A stretch of DNA of 64,000 nt from positions 92,282 through 156,281 of the forward strand of contig JBBBWG010026424.1 in the NCBI GenBank assembly GCA_037176905.1, given 5' to 3'. This stretch comes from Azolla pinnata. Taxonomy: Eukaryota; Streptophyta; Polypodiopsida; Salviniales; Salviniaceae. Position numbers and translations under genes: made by a program. The notes beneath the pieces are model-generated. The model was not told the origin of the DNA and did not search any database. It was given only the letters and a program-made list of their open reading frames with translations. How positions within the stretch are numbered: position 1 is the stretch's first letter; each line of letters begins with the position of its first letter. Positions 34,255 through 46,300 of the stretch are shown piece after piece.

Positions 34255-34690
34255 CAAATCAGCAAGCGAGTTGACCAACATCGTCAGCTCAGCCCATCTT
34301 CATAATCAAATCAGCAAGCAAGTTCACCATGATCATCAAATCAGCCCAATCTCCATAATCAAATCAGTAAGCAAGTTCACCATCATCATCAAATCAGCCC
34401 ATTTTCATCATCCAAAGAGCAAGCGAGTTCACAGCATCATCCGATCAACCCTTCTTCATCATCGAATTGGCAAGCAAGTTCACTGGCATTCTCAAATCAG
34501 CCCATCTTCACAATCAAATCGGCTATCAACATCATCAAATCAGACCATCTTCATCACTGAATCAGCAAGCATGTTCACCATCATCATCATCGGATCAGCA
34601 AGCAAATTCACCATCATCATCCTCATCACCGAATGGGCAAGCGAATCAGCAAGTTCACCGTCGTCATCATTGAATCGGCCCAGCAGCGAA
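34255..34690. repeat. Degenerate ~55-60-bp tandem repeat (ATCAAATCAGC...)
   Basis: Repeated words AATCAGCAAGCAAGTTCACC, ATCATCATCAAATCAGCCCA and CTTCATCATC recur about seven times. The open frame across it is a by-product of the repeat. Confidence 0.85.
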
Positions 34691-34954
34691 GCAAGCTCGC
34701 TTATTTGGGGAAAAGGGGGGAAAAAAAGGAAAGGGAGCAAGCAAACGCCTCGATCCTTACGAGACCAATGAATGGGGTAAGAATGGTCCGAATCCAAGCG
34801 GAGGAGGCAAACCTACTTAGTATACAAAGAGGACCCAAAAGAAGCTGGGAAGATGGGTGGGTGGGTAGTAGGGGAGTGGGTAGAACTTGATGATGAAGGC
34901 ATGAAATGACAATTTGGTGGGCAGGTTGGAGGAGAAGGGGGGAAGCTTGGGATC

Positions 34955-37778
34955 TCAAAGGAGGAGGGAGCTGAGGAGGAAGAGGAGAGATGAGGAGAGG
35001 AAGAGGGAGGCTATGGAAGCAGGGAAGAGGGCAGGGGAGGAGAGGGAGACAGGGGAGACCTGGTAGTAGTTGCCATCGGAGGTGTTGGTGGCGAGGATGA
35101 GCACGAACCACGTGTTGTCGGTGGTGACAGCGGCTCCGAAGGAGGTGTAATCGCTCGAATTCACCGCCGAAGCTGCCACATCCTGCGTGTAGTTCGATCC
35201 TGCATATGAACCTGCTTGAGCTGCTGATAGACCCTTCTGCCCCACACGTGGGAAGCACGACCCCCGCCACCGTGCTCTGCGGCTTCACGTTGCAGGCCGA
35301 GAGATCGTTGAGCAGATCCGGGTCCTGCGGCTCCTGCCCCGGCGTTGTGTCGAGGCCTGTTGTGTTGCTGCAATCCTTGCCCTCGTAGATGCTCAGCATC
35401 TTCGATGCCACGCACTTCGCCCCGCGGTTCTCCACCAGCGAGCTTATGTTCAGCTTCGATCTCATGTCGTTGATCGCCCCTTCCACATATACAGTCGCTG
35501 CACAGCATCATCGTCATCATCGTCATCAACCACAACAACAACAACAACAACAACATATACACCATGCCAAAATACAGACATGATTCATATCTGGTCTAGT
35601 TCCCACGGCATTTCCTTTACCAGTGGAGCCATTCACAGCTTCGGATCTAGTCACATACACATTTGCTCTACCAAAGGGGAAAAGAAAACAAAGTAAGAGG
35701 ATGAGAGCATGGGAAGCTGACTCCTTGCATCTTCATATCCGATCGCATACCACGTTTCCTCTACGGAGGAGAAAAAGAAAACAAAGGAATTGCCTCACAC
35801 AACATTGTCAGCAGCGGCGGCAACAACAAATACGCTGTGCTGAAACAGACATGATTCATATCTGGTCTAGTCCCACAGCATTTCCTTTACCAGTGGAGCC
35901 ATTCACAGCTTCAGATCTAGTCACATACACATTTGCTCTACCAAAGGGGAAACGAAAACAAAGTAAGAGGATGAGAGCATGGGAAGCTGACTCCTTGCAT
36001 CTTCATATCCGATCGCATACCACGTTTCCTNNNNNNNNNNNNNNNNNNNNNNNNNNNNNNNNNNNNNNNNNNNNNNNNNNNNNNNNNNNNNNNNNNNNNN
36101 NNNNNNNNNNNNNNNNNNNNNNNNNNNNNNGTGCTGAAACAGACATGATTCATATCTGGTCTAGTCCCACAGCATTTCCTTTACCAGTGGAGCCATTCAC
36201 AGCTTCATATCTAGTCACATACCACATTTGCTCTACAGAAGGGAAAAGGAAAACAAAGTAAGAGGATGAGAGCATGGGGAGCTGACTCCTCGCATCTTCA
36301 TATCCAATCACATACCACATTTCCTCTACAGACGGGAAAAAGAAAACAAAGGAATTGCCTCTTGCACATATACCGTTGCTGCACAACGTCGTCAGCAGCA
36401 GCAGCAGCGACAACAACAACAACAACAAATACGCTGTACCAAAACAGACATGATTCATATCTGGTCTAGTCCCACAGCATTTCCTTTACTTGTCAAGCCA
36501 TTCACAGCTTCATATCTAGTCACATACCGCATTTTCTCTACAGAAGGGAAAAGGAAAACAAAGGAAGAGGATGAGAGCATGGGGAGCTGATTCCTCACAT
36601 CTGAGAGGGTCAGCTGACTGGCTCACATCTTCGTATCTAGTCGCACCACATTTCCTCTGCAAAAGAGGAAATGAGAGAATGCAAACTGTGAGATCGCCGC
36701 CGTGGTTTGGCACACCCAAAACCTGGCCTTTTGGAAGTAGATAGATCCATAGCTACCTCAGACTGAATATGGTTTCTCTTCTTTGCTCTAGCAGGTTCAG
36801 ACACACGGATCAAGGTCTTCTTTTCTGACACTGAGCCAGCACAAGTAGCCGTCTTTGCTACTGTTAAATGGGAAGTAACAGCACACCCAAAACCTGGTCT
36901 TTTTGGAAGTAGATAGATCCATAGGTAGCTCTCATTGTATATGGTTTTTCTTCTTTGCTCCACCAGATCCGAACACACGGATCAAGGCCTTCTTTTCTGA
37001 CAGTGAGTCAGCACAAGTGGCCGTCTTGGCTACTGTGAAATGGGAAGTAACAGCACACCTAAAACCTGGTCTTTTTGGAAGTAGATAGATCCATAGCTAG
37101 CTCACATTGTATATGTTTTTTCTTCTTTGCTCCACCAGATCCGAACACACGGATCAAGGCCTCCTTTTCTGACACTGAGCCAGCACAAGTAGCCGTCTTT
37201 GCTAATGTGAAATGGGAAGTAACAGCATTAGCAAGCAGCGCAACACCTAACCCTAGATCTAGATTCCAGATCCATGACACTTACCGAAATGGGAATATAT
37301 GTGGACGGATCCATACAAGATCGGCTTCCACAGCACGGCTATCCGAATCGTAGCCCTATCCCCCCCACCACACACACACCCTCTGTCTATCTCAACCTTA
37401 TTGAGTGCATAATGTGGGTAGCAATGGGATTTCGAGCTCAGGGAGGATCTGCCCAGCTCCGTCCTCGTCGTTGATCGAAACAGGGAATCGACTAAACAGC
37501 GTGCTTCTCAGGCAGAGCTCGCTCTTTTTGCGGCGTGGCGTGGCTTCTCTCCTTCCGCCGGAGCCTCCAAAACAAGCTCGCGATTCGTCCATTTTGCTTT
37601 TGCGGATGGGGTCACAAGCTCTGCGCAGCCGATGGGGAAGGCGTAGATCGATGGAGAGAGAGAGAGAGAGAGGGAGAGAAGGAAGGAGGGACTCACCGTC
37701 TTCAGCTCGAGCGTAGTGGAAGAAGATCAGGCAGGGGAGCGCAGAGAGCACGAGGGCGAAGCAGAGGAGAGACGCCAT
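34955..37778 (-). CDS. GPI-anchored protein (At5g19230 family) with a one-base frameshift
   Basis: Exon 1 (37697-37778) encodes a signal peptide, MASLLCFALVLSALPCLIFF followed by HYARAED. Exon 2 (34955-35497, phase 1 joined after CTGTGCAG) encodes the family domain: AINDMRSKLNISSLVENRGA, KC, DCSNTTG, TPGQEP, DLL, ACN and VVLPTC. These carry the conserved cysteines and N-glycosylation sites of plant uncharacterised GPI proteins. After VVLPTC the coding sense moves to another frame (QKGLSAAQAGSYAGSNYTQD ... TTDNTWFVLILATNTSDGNYY) and ends in a Ser/Leu hydrophobic tail typical of a GPI signal. The two parts together are 625 nt, one base more than a multiple of three. The surplus fits the GGGG run at 35240-35243. 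This is a sequencing error or a real lesion. Role in the family: cell-surface or apoplastic, function unknown. Confidence 0.72.
35560..36610. repeat. ~270-305-bp tandem repeat inside the GPI-gene intron, with gap
   Basis: Copies start near ACATGATTCATATCTGG at about 35578, 35849, 36143 and 36448. Each includes CAGTGGAGCCATTCACAGCT, a GGGGAAAAGAAAACAAAG box and an AACAACAACAA run. The third spacing includes 100 N at 36031-36130, so its true length is unknown. Confidence 0.92.
36031..36130. other. Assembly gap (100 N)
   Basis: A 100-N placeholder within the ~270-305-bp tandem array in the GPI-gene intron. Confidence 0.99.
36715..37235. repeat. ~172-bp tandem repeat, 3 copies, in the GPI-gene intron
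   Basis: The phrase GGAAGTAGATAGATCCATAG occurs at 36733, 36906 and 37077 (spacing 173 and 171 bp). Each copy contains ACACACGGATCAAGG, TTTTCTGACA and AAATGGGAAGTAACAGCA. Copies are highly similar, implying recent expansion. Confidence 0.92.
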
Positions 37779-37860
37779 AGCCAGAACTCTGAAGCTCTTT
37801 CCTCTGTATTGCGCTTTGTGTTTAAAGGCCCCATTTTTCCATTTTTATTTATTTTGTTTT

Positions 37861-37891
37861 CTAATTAATTAATTAATTAATTAATTAATTA
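37861..37891. repeat. (TTAA)n
   Basis: A perfect AATT tetranucleotide run just upstream of the GPI gene and directly beside the inverted-repeat element. Confidence 0.95.
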
Positions 37892-37894
37892 AGT

Positions 37895-38313
37895 ATGGGA
37901 AAATTACACCCAAAGAAAAACGCCTGATTCGAATATAAATCACATTTTAACGCCTGCTAACACAAGAAATCTGCAAATTTTAACGCCTCTGAAGTCTCTG
38001 AATCTTAAACACCGATTCGTTTCGTTAATACGACGCCGATTGATCCTGATCGATTCCTTTACACTACTCGATTAGCACGAGGCAGCAGCTCTAAAATGTT
38101 TTTAATTGATTAACGGGTTCATTTGGTGGTAATCAGTTGATCGAGCGTTAATCGATTGATTAATTCGGTGCTCGCAATTATTTGGTTTGGTGCTAATCAA
38201 TTAATTGAACGCTAATTTTTTAAGGGTAGGCGTTGAATTTTGTGATTTCTAACCTTTATAGGCGTTAAAATGGGATTTCTAATTTTGTGAGGTGTTTTTT
38301 GGTAATTTTTCCA
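37895..38313. mobile_element. MITE-like element with ~90-bp imperfect terminal inverted repeats, copy B
   Basis: The left end (37895-37987) reads GGGAAAATTAC...AAACGCCT...AAATCACATTTTAACGCCT...AAATTTTAACGCCT. The right end (38228-38313), reverse complemented, reads GGAAAAATTACC...AACACCT...AAATCCCATTTTAACGCCT...AAATTCAACGCCT. The two align along their length with the same spacing of the AACGCCT boxes. The interior is AT-rich and rich in GATCGATT/TTAATCGATTG words, with no ORF. A target-site duplication is not clear; the left flank is a TTAA run and the right flank reads CATTAACA, so TTAA is possible. Copies A and C elsewhere in this window are related. Confidence 0.72.
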
Positions 38314-39215
38314 TTAACAATTTGTTTGTTTCTTTGTTTATTTAGTTGCCAAATCTTGTTTTTTTAATCATACTTAATGAGAGATAGTGCATTAACAGTT
38401 TGATTGACTCGCCATTAAGTGGAATAAAACATGTGATTAAGAGTGTATCAAGTGTTTGACTAAGTCAACATTTAGTTCGTGTTTGAAGGAAAAGAGCCAA
38501 AGGACCTAGCTGCTCACTGATCCAACCAACCACGATGTTCAGATCTGGCTATGCAAATCGCATGTTGATATCTGCGGTTCAAGTCGGTAGTGTCGTGGCT
38601 GAGGCTCCTAGACAATAATATTACGTTGTACAGTATTGTGAATCTTTATAATAATTTGAGATAATAATCGAATAGTATAAAATGTTCTAGAGTATTCCAA
38701 ATATCTTATAAGAATTTATGCTCAACATTAGATCAAGCCACATTGCCCATCATCATATTGCAACTTGCCACGTAACTCAAGCGAAAATTGTTTGAAGACG
38801 TGTGAATACAAGGACTATAGACATCGAGTCGTGTTTGTGATCAAAGGAGATGGTCTTATAGCTTAGAATCATGGATAATAATATAGTTAATTTTGCGAAG
38901 GTAACAAACCTCTGCTTTGTTCTAGTAATCCGAGGAACGAGACTCTTCAACTACAACAATACATCATAATATCGACGTTCCTTCCAAGTTTCCAAACCAA
39001 TCCATATGAAATTTGGTCATACGTCGATTCGAATTGCTACAAGGAACGAGACTCTTCGATTAGGCTGACATCGACGTTGCTTCCAAGTTCCAACTGCTCC
39101 TACTTTGGCGATAAGCTCGTCGAAAGTCACGACCAGCAACACTCTGTGTGTTATGGTGTCATTCTATCGAATTCCCCGAGAACATCAGCATCACGGCCAT
39201 AGCCATAGCCATCAT
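38314..39215. other. Intergenic with a ~115-bp duplication
   Basis: No gene. GGAACGAGACTCTTC followed by ATCGACGTT..TTCCAAGTT occurs at about 38934-38995 and again at about 39043-39090. Confidence 0.6.
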
Positions 39216-40184
39216 GGAGTTGGCACCGACCACGACCATCATACCACGACCATTATCATCACCGCCATCATCATCATCACAACCACCACCACCATCATCA
39301 CCACCAGTATCATCATCATCATCATCATCATCGCCTTTGCGGCCATCATCATTGCCACCACCATCATCACCACCAGTAGCATCATCATCATCATCATCAT
39401 CGCCTTCGCGGCCATCATCATTGCTGCCACCACCGTCATCGCCACCACCATCAATCACATCGTCACCACCACCATCATCATGGCCACCACCATCGCACCA
39501 TCACCACAACCATCATCATTGCCACGACCACCATCATCACTGCCATCACCATCATCATCATCCCACCACCACCATGATCATCGACATCACTACCTCCGTC
39601 ATCACCATCACCATCACATCATCACCAGCACCACCAGCACCACCGCTGCCATCATCACCACCACCACCACCACCATCACCATCACCACCACCATCACCAC
39701 CATCATCATCACTGCCGCCACCATCACATCATCACCGCCACCACCATCACATCATCGCCACCACCACCACCATCATCATAACCACTATGATCATGACCAC
39801 CATCACCATCATCAACATCACCAGCATCACCAGCATCACCAACATTACCAACATTACCACCATCACCATAATCACCAGCATCACCATCATCGCTACCATC
39901 GCCACCATCACCATCATCACCATCATCACCAGCATCACCATCATCACCAGCATCACCATCATCACCATCATCACCATCATCACGATCACGAGCATCACGA
40001 GCATCACCACCATCACCATCATCATCATCACCATCATCATCATCACCATCATCAGCATCAGCATCATCATCACGATCATCACCATCACCATCATCATTAT
40101 CACCACCATCACCACCATCACCACCATCAGCATCACCATCATCACCATCATCACCATCATCACCATCACCACCATCACGAGAAG
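39216..40184. repeat. CAY (CAT/CAC) trinucleotide array, ~960 bp
   Basis: Nearly pure ATC/ACC/CAT/CAC triplets with CAG and GCC interruptions. Plus-strand frames give poly-His, poly-Ile/Thr or poly-Ser/Pro; minus-strand frames give poly-Asp/Gly or poly-Met/Val. It ends about 190 bp before the CstF77 start codon. No gene is inferred. Confidence 0.95.
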
Positions 40185-40372
40185 CGGCAAATTCTTGTTC
40201 AATTTGCAAAATTATAAAAATATGACTCCCTTTCGCGACATCGTCGACGGGAGCTAAGCAGCTGTGTTGGATCCATGGCAGATTGACAGACGAAGGAGAA
40301 GCGAAGAGAGGAGAGGAGAAGAGAAGAGAAGAGAAGAAGGGAAGAGCTCAGAGGAGAGAATTATTTGCTTCT

Positions 40373-43300
40373 ATGGGTTCCGCTTCCAAAGAAGGAGATG
40401 GACCTGCGCCTCCTCAAGACGATGCTTCCTCAGCGGCTGTTCCCTCCACTCTAGAACGCCTCTTCTCGCAGCTCGGTCCGCCTCACTCTGATAAGGTAAG
40501 CATTCCCTCTACCAAATTCTGAGCAAGCGTCACACGACTGTTCTCCTAGAATAATGCCGCGAATCCTTAGATGAGCTCCAAATGTGGCATCTCGTAAATG
40601 AACAAGAAAAGAAAGTGGCCCGAACTACGAACTATCATATGTTGCAAAGACGAACAATGAAAATATCCCTGCGAAATGTGTTAATGAACAGCAATGGCAC
40701 ATTGTAGTTGGACAAGAAATACGATCCAGTTCACAGTTCACTGCATAGACGATGAAAAATAAGGCTTGTTTAGCGTATAAATTAACAATAACATGACGAC
40801 TTGCAGATTGAAAACGAGAAAGATATTGTATGTGCATGGATTTAAATCATATATGTCTAAAGTCGAATACCAACTATGACCTATTAAAAAAGTAAAACTT
40901 AAAATTTATCATCTGCGGTTTTTTCAAGGGAAATTCATTCAATTTGATGGAATTACCTTGAGAACATCTCAAAATGCTTAAAAAGATAATTTTTTTAGTA
41001 TACACTTATAAGGTGGGTTGAAACTTTGCAAGTGAAATTACTCTAAATTCATTATGATTCCCAAAAATGTGAGAAATAGCGCTAGATTTTGAGGATAAGC
41101 ATCGATTTAGTCACTATTTCCTAGTGGACTCACTGTAATTTATATGTGGTTCAACGGGCTTGATCACTATAGTTCTTATAGCCTTGAAATTTGAGAGGTG
41201 AAGAGTAGATTATAGTCGAAACAGATATTTTTCTCTTACTAATATATCTTCTAAGAACTGAATAGAAGCCTGGCCAGATACCAAATGAATTGTGTTCAAA
41301 ATTAATATACCACTTTATCCAGGAAAGACGAGCACGAGAGCGGATAATTGCAGACTGTTATGATAGCGAGGCATGGCATATAATTGGCAGTGAAGCTCAG
41401 GTATAAATCTTCATCTGCTGTACAAAACCTTGTTACGATACTGTGTTCCCGTGCATGTTCAAGAAAACCATAGAAGCATTGCCATAGCACTAATATTATA
41501 TGCTTTCGGGAAAAAGTTTGTAGTTAGAATTAGATTTTACAATAAAGGTAGGGTGGAATCATAAAAGAAGTATAAAGCAAGGTTTACATGGTGAGTCATA
41601 AAATTAAATCTTATCGGTAGAATATTTCGGTCATCGACTGATGAAACTGTCACAGTTATGGATTATGCACTGATGGTTGATTCCACGCATCATGTTCACA
41701 CCATTACAACTATTGATACCATAAGTTTGCTTGCAAAAACATGATTTAGGGTCATCATTCTTCTTCAAATCATGCCATTATTGGTTTTGCCTCTGATAAG
41801 AATTCTATTTCATTTCTTTCTGTGAAATATATATATTTTTTGCACCAGCTACCTAACAAGAAATGGAAATGACCAAAGACATGTTATTCTGTTTTCACAT
41901 ATACAAAATTCTGTATGATTAAGCACTTTTCCAGGACCAATATTTCCAAAGGCTTTCAAAGAAAGATTTGATTAATATAAGCTCTTTTGTCCTTCATTTA
42001 TGGTGGTAAACACAGAGGTTGTATCTTCTTTCCCTTTGTTTTTATTGCTATATTTAAGTTTAAAAGCCTCTAATTATCCCCCTTAAAAGGACCTACATAA
42101 ATTTCTTTATGTTTCTCCAGTAGAAGGGCACTTGTAAGAAGCAGCAGCTGAGCATGCCTTTTATGTGCTTGTCTCTCATGCTACTCGTCACTGTGTTCAA
42201 AAGATAAAGCTTTGGTATAACATATTTAAATAGCACTCTCTGAAATAAGCTAATTGTGTCAGATAAGGCCGATATCTGAAGGAGCTGCTTTATTTGAAGT
42301 GCTGCTCACTAACTTTCCGACAGCGGTAAGCTTTTGAAACATGATTTTCTATTCAAAAAAATTGAAACACTGGGGCTACATCTCCTTCACTACCTTTCAA
42401 TGCATCCAAAAGGCTACATGATTGCAGGTGTATGCAGCAAATAGCCTGGATTATGAAAAAAATACTATTTAACATCTTGATGAGTGATGTCATTTAATTT
42501 AATTAAATATTTAAAAATTGGCAACGAAGAACATTTCATATATGTCCTTCAATGGGATTTCGTGCTATTGCTCGATTTTTTCAGATTTTGCATAATATTA
42601 GTTTTGGTTTGTTATAATCAGGCAAGATATTGGCGGGCATATGTTGAGGCCCAAATGAATGCAAATAACGATGATGCAACAAAGCAAATTTTCAGTCGCT
42701 GCTTGCTAAATTGTCTTCATGTCGATCTTTGGTATGTTTGACTGGAACATGTATAAACTGTAACATGTATTCTAGGTTCTATTCTTCAGTACAGATCACT
42801 TATTTTTTGGTAATTGGTAGTTAGGTTTTTAGATGAGACGTTTTGGCCTTTATAGGAATAGCTTGGAAGCCATCATATGTTTGGTGTGCATTTTGTTACT
42901 CAGATCTTAGGGTCTCCAAAATAGGACAGTTTCTGGCATAAAGTATCTAACTGGATTTAATAGTCGTTCTTTCTTTCGCTTCTCAAAGCTGAGAGAAAGT
43001 GACCCAAAGGGAAAAGGAATAAAAGAAACAATACTATATTTTGAATATCTAACTATCTATGACCTTTCAGTATCTAAGTATGCCATGAACTCTATGTTAG
43101 GTGGTATAGTTCATCAAGTGATCTTCTATATTTCTCTCTCTGGTGTGTCATATGGATACAGTTTTTTAGGAAGCCTGCAGGCTTTCCTTCTCCAGTTGAA
43201 GTTTTATTGAGATAAGTGAAATGGATGTAGGCGATGTTACATACGCTTCATCCGGAAGGCTAATGAGCAACGAGGTGCTGAAGGTCGAGATGAAACTAAA

Positions 43301-46300
43301 AAGGCATTTGATTTTATGTTGGGACATATCGGTGAGTTTACGGAGTGTAATGATTTATCTCATTGTTCCGCTTCAATAATCACTCTTAAAATAGTTAACT
43401 ATATTCAGAGTTGAAATCAGCAGATACTGATAAAGCAGACTCTCAAAGTTACTTTAAGGTTTCCTGGTTTCAGCTACTTCATGGGTGCTATAGGAAAGCT
43501 GGTTTTAATGTGCAGGAATGGACATTGGATCTGGAGCAGTATGGATGGAATATATATCGTTCTTGAAAGCAGCACCTGTAAGTTTATTTTATAAAAAGTT
43601 TGTTCAATAAAACCCTTGAGCAAGTTTCAATTCAAGTGTGAAAATTTAACACATTTATTCAGGCCACATCACCTCAAGAGGAATCACAAAGAATGACAGC
43701 TATCCGCAAGGCATATCAGAGGGCAGTTCTGACACCTATACATCTTGTGGAACAACTATGGAAGGAATATGAAACTTTTGAAAACTCCATCAGTCGTGCT
43801 CTGGTATGTCATCTGTCCCCAGTTTTTTCTTGCAGGTTAAATGCAGCAGATTCTTGTTTAAGTATTAATCACATACTTTGTAATTTCAGGCAAAAAGTCT
43901 TCTTGCTGAGTATCAGCCGAAACATTACAGTGCAAGAGCTGTATATAGGGAGCGCAAGAAATTTTGTGAACGAATAGACTCTAATATGCTGGCAGTACCT
44001 CCAACAGGCTCTCTGAAAGCAAGTTTCCCATTTTCCTTAATGTATCTAAAACAGCTACTCTTTTTATGTTTGGAACATGTGGACGCCAGCAAAATCACAA
44101 TCACATTGCATTTTAAGGGTGCTGATATTTTTAATAAAGCATTGTCAAAGTGGTATTGACATCAATGTATTGCGCCATGCTTTTCATTGATACTTATTTT
44201 TTTTCATCTGTTTTCTAATAAGCCTCTGCTACTGGAAGAAAGAGGTTTAATACTTGTCATCGTATTACTGCAATGTGCTAGGAGAATGATACTCGATGTG
44301 CATTGTCTAATTGGTTTCTGATGTTTCTCAGATTTGGTGGTCTTATTTCAATTCTATATTGATAATATGCAGGAAGAGCAGCAGTGTTTAGCATGGAAGC
44401 AACTATTGAATTTTGAAAAGTAAGTATGTGCTTTATTATTCATCATTTGCAGTGCCACAATACACTTGCCCACATGTTTTTCATAACAAAGATTAACTGA
44501 TAATTCACTCCATTGCCAAGGACTAGCTTTTTGTAATATAAAATTTACATGTATATGCTGACTTTTATGGTCTTAGAAACGACATTGACCCATTTCATTG
44601 ATGAATTCACTATTCTGTTGTACAGAGGGAACCCTCAGAAACTTGATCCTCATTCTCTGATGAAGCGAGTAGCTTTCACATATGAGCAGGTATGATCGCA
44701 TTGTTTTGGTTCAGGTTCAGAAAGGTCATGAATAATGTTCTTGGATGAATGTATCAGGTTCAAATAAATTCTATGAAACACTAATAATAATAGCCTTGTA
44801 TGTTTTTACACTTATTTTGGATATTTTAATAATAAGAACGTGCCTGGATCAAGGCGTTTGGTACAAGTCAATTCACGGTTATCAAGAAACACAGTGACAA
44901 TACCTTTGTAAATTCTTCTGGACTATAGGGGTGAAACAGACAATGGTGATTTGAGTTTGGTGACCCATGGCTGTAATGATCTGCTTATACATAAGTAAAC
45001 CTTACTCCTCCCGGACGCCTCCACTTTTTGGGTCCCAGTAGCTCCTTCACTCCCTAGCATACATACTGTATGCTAGGTATTCTATAATTATTCTCCTTAA
45101 AAGTACGTATTAGAAGGATAAAAATACATGAAATACACTAAAAACGTTTTATATTTGTTTGCAGTTAATAGTTAATTTACAGGGTCTAGCTGATTTAATT
45201 TAGTTGGTACAAGTATCATACGATAAATTCTAGTCAACATCATGGTATTGGATTTTTATATAGGGAGATATACCAATTAAACAATGTATTTTTAGAAACT
45301 TAACACTCTGGTATGATGTAAAGAGTATACTAACTGGTTGTTTTTTGAATTTGTGCCAGTGTCTCATGTTTTTATACCATTACCCAGACATTTGGTATGA
45401 TTATGCCACATGGCATGCTCAAACTGGTTCTTCAGATTCAGCTGCTGTGATATTTCAGAGAGCACTTAAGGCCTTACCAGGTGTTTTTCATTTTTGTGTT
45501 TTAATGGGCATCTTAATGTGTGTATAGAATGCAAAGTGATGTTTACATTATGACATCTTTGCACACAGAATAGTTGGAATAACCTGCTTTATTTTTATGG
45601 TAGATAAGATATTACTTCACTATGCATATGCTGAATTTGAGGAAGCTCGTGGCAATTTTCAGGTTTGATATTTATTTACAAGGATATTACATTTTGATTT
45701 ATAATGGGGTGAAACTAACTCTTAATTCATTTTCAGGAAGCTAAAAAGGTTTATGAGATGTTGGTAAAGAATTCTCATACAGCTTCATCTTTGGCTTATA
45801 TTCAGGTACATTTACGTAACATTTTCTCATCTATTAATGCTTCTTCATTGGTTTGCATGAACTTTTCCTTTCACAGAATCCTGTTTTACTTGATGTCTGG
45901 CTATGTATTCGCAGTTCATTAGATTTGTCCAGCGGACTGAGGGAACTGACTCTGCTCTTAAGGTTCTTGTGGATGCCCGTAAATCACCACTGTGTACATA
46001 TCATATCTATGTTGCCTCTGCACTGATGGTACTATGCTTGGAAAAGGATCCAAAGGTAGATATTTATGCTCATTTTATGTCTTGAAGAAAATACTGTGAA
46101 TTGATTGGATTATTTTATTTCAGCTTGCACGCAATATTTTCGAGATGGGTCTAAAGAAGTACATTCATGAGCCAGGATATATCTTGGAGTAAGTGTTTGG
46201 AGAGATGTTTATCTTGTTTGATGCCGTAAAGAGTATTGATCCATATAAATTGGTTAAATAAGTCTAAATGAGTTTTACTTTCATGTAGTGCATGGTGTGA

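Noticed and set aside
34214-34771. 185-codon ORF rich in Ile/Ser/His
   Set aside because: Follows the ~55-60-bp tandem repeat and lacks any family signature.
39105-40257. His-rich and Ile/Thr/Ser/Pro-rich ORFs of ~370 codons
   Set aside because: Direct translation of the CAY triplet array in two frames.
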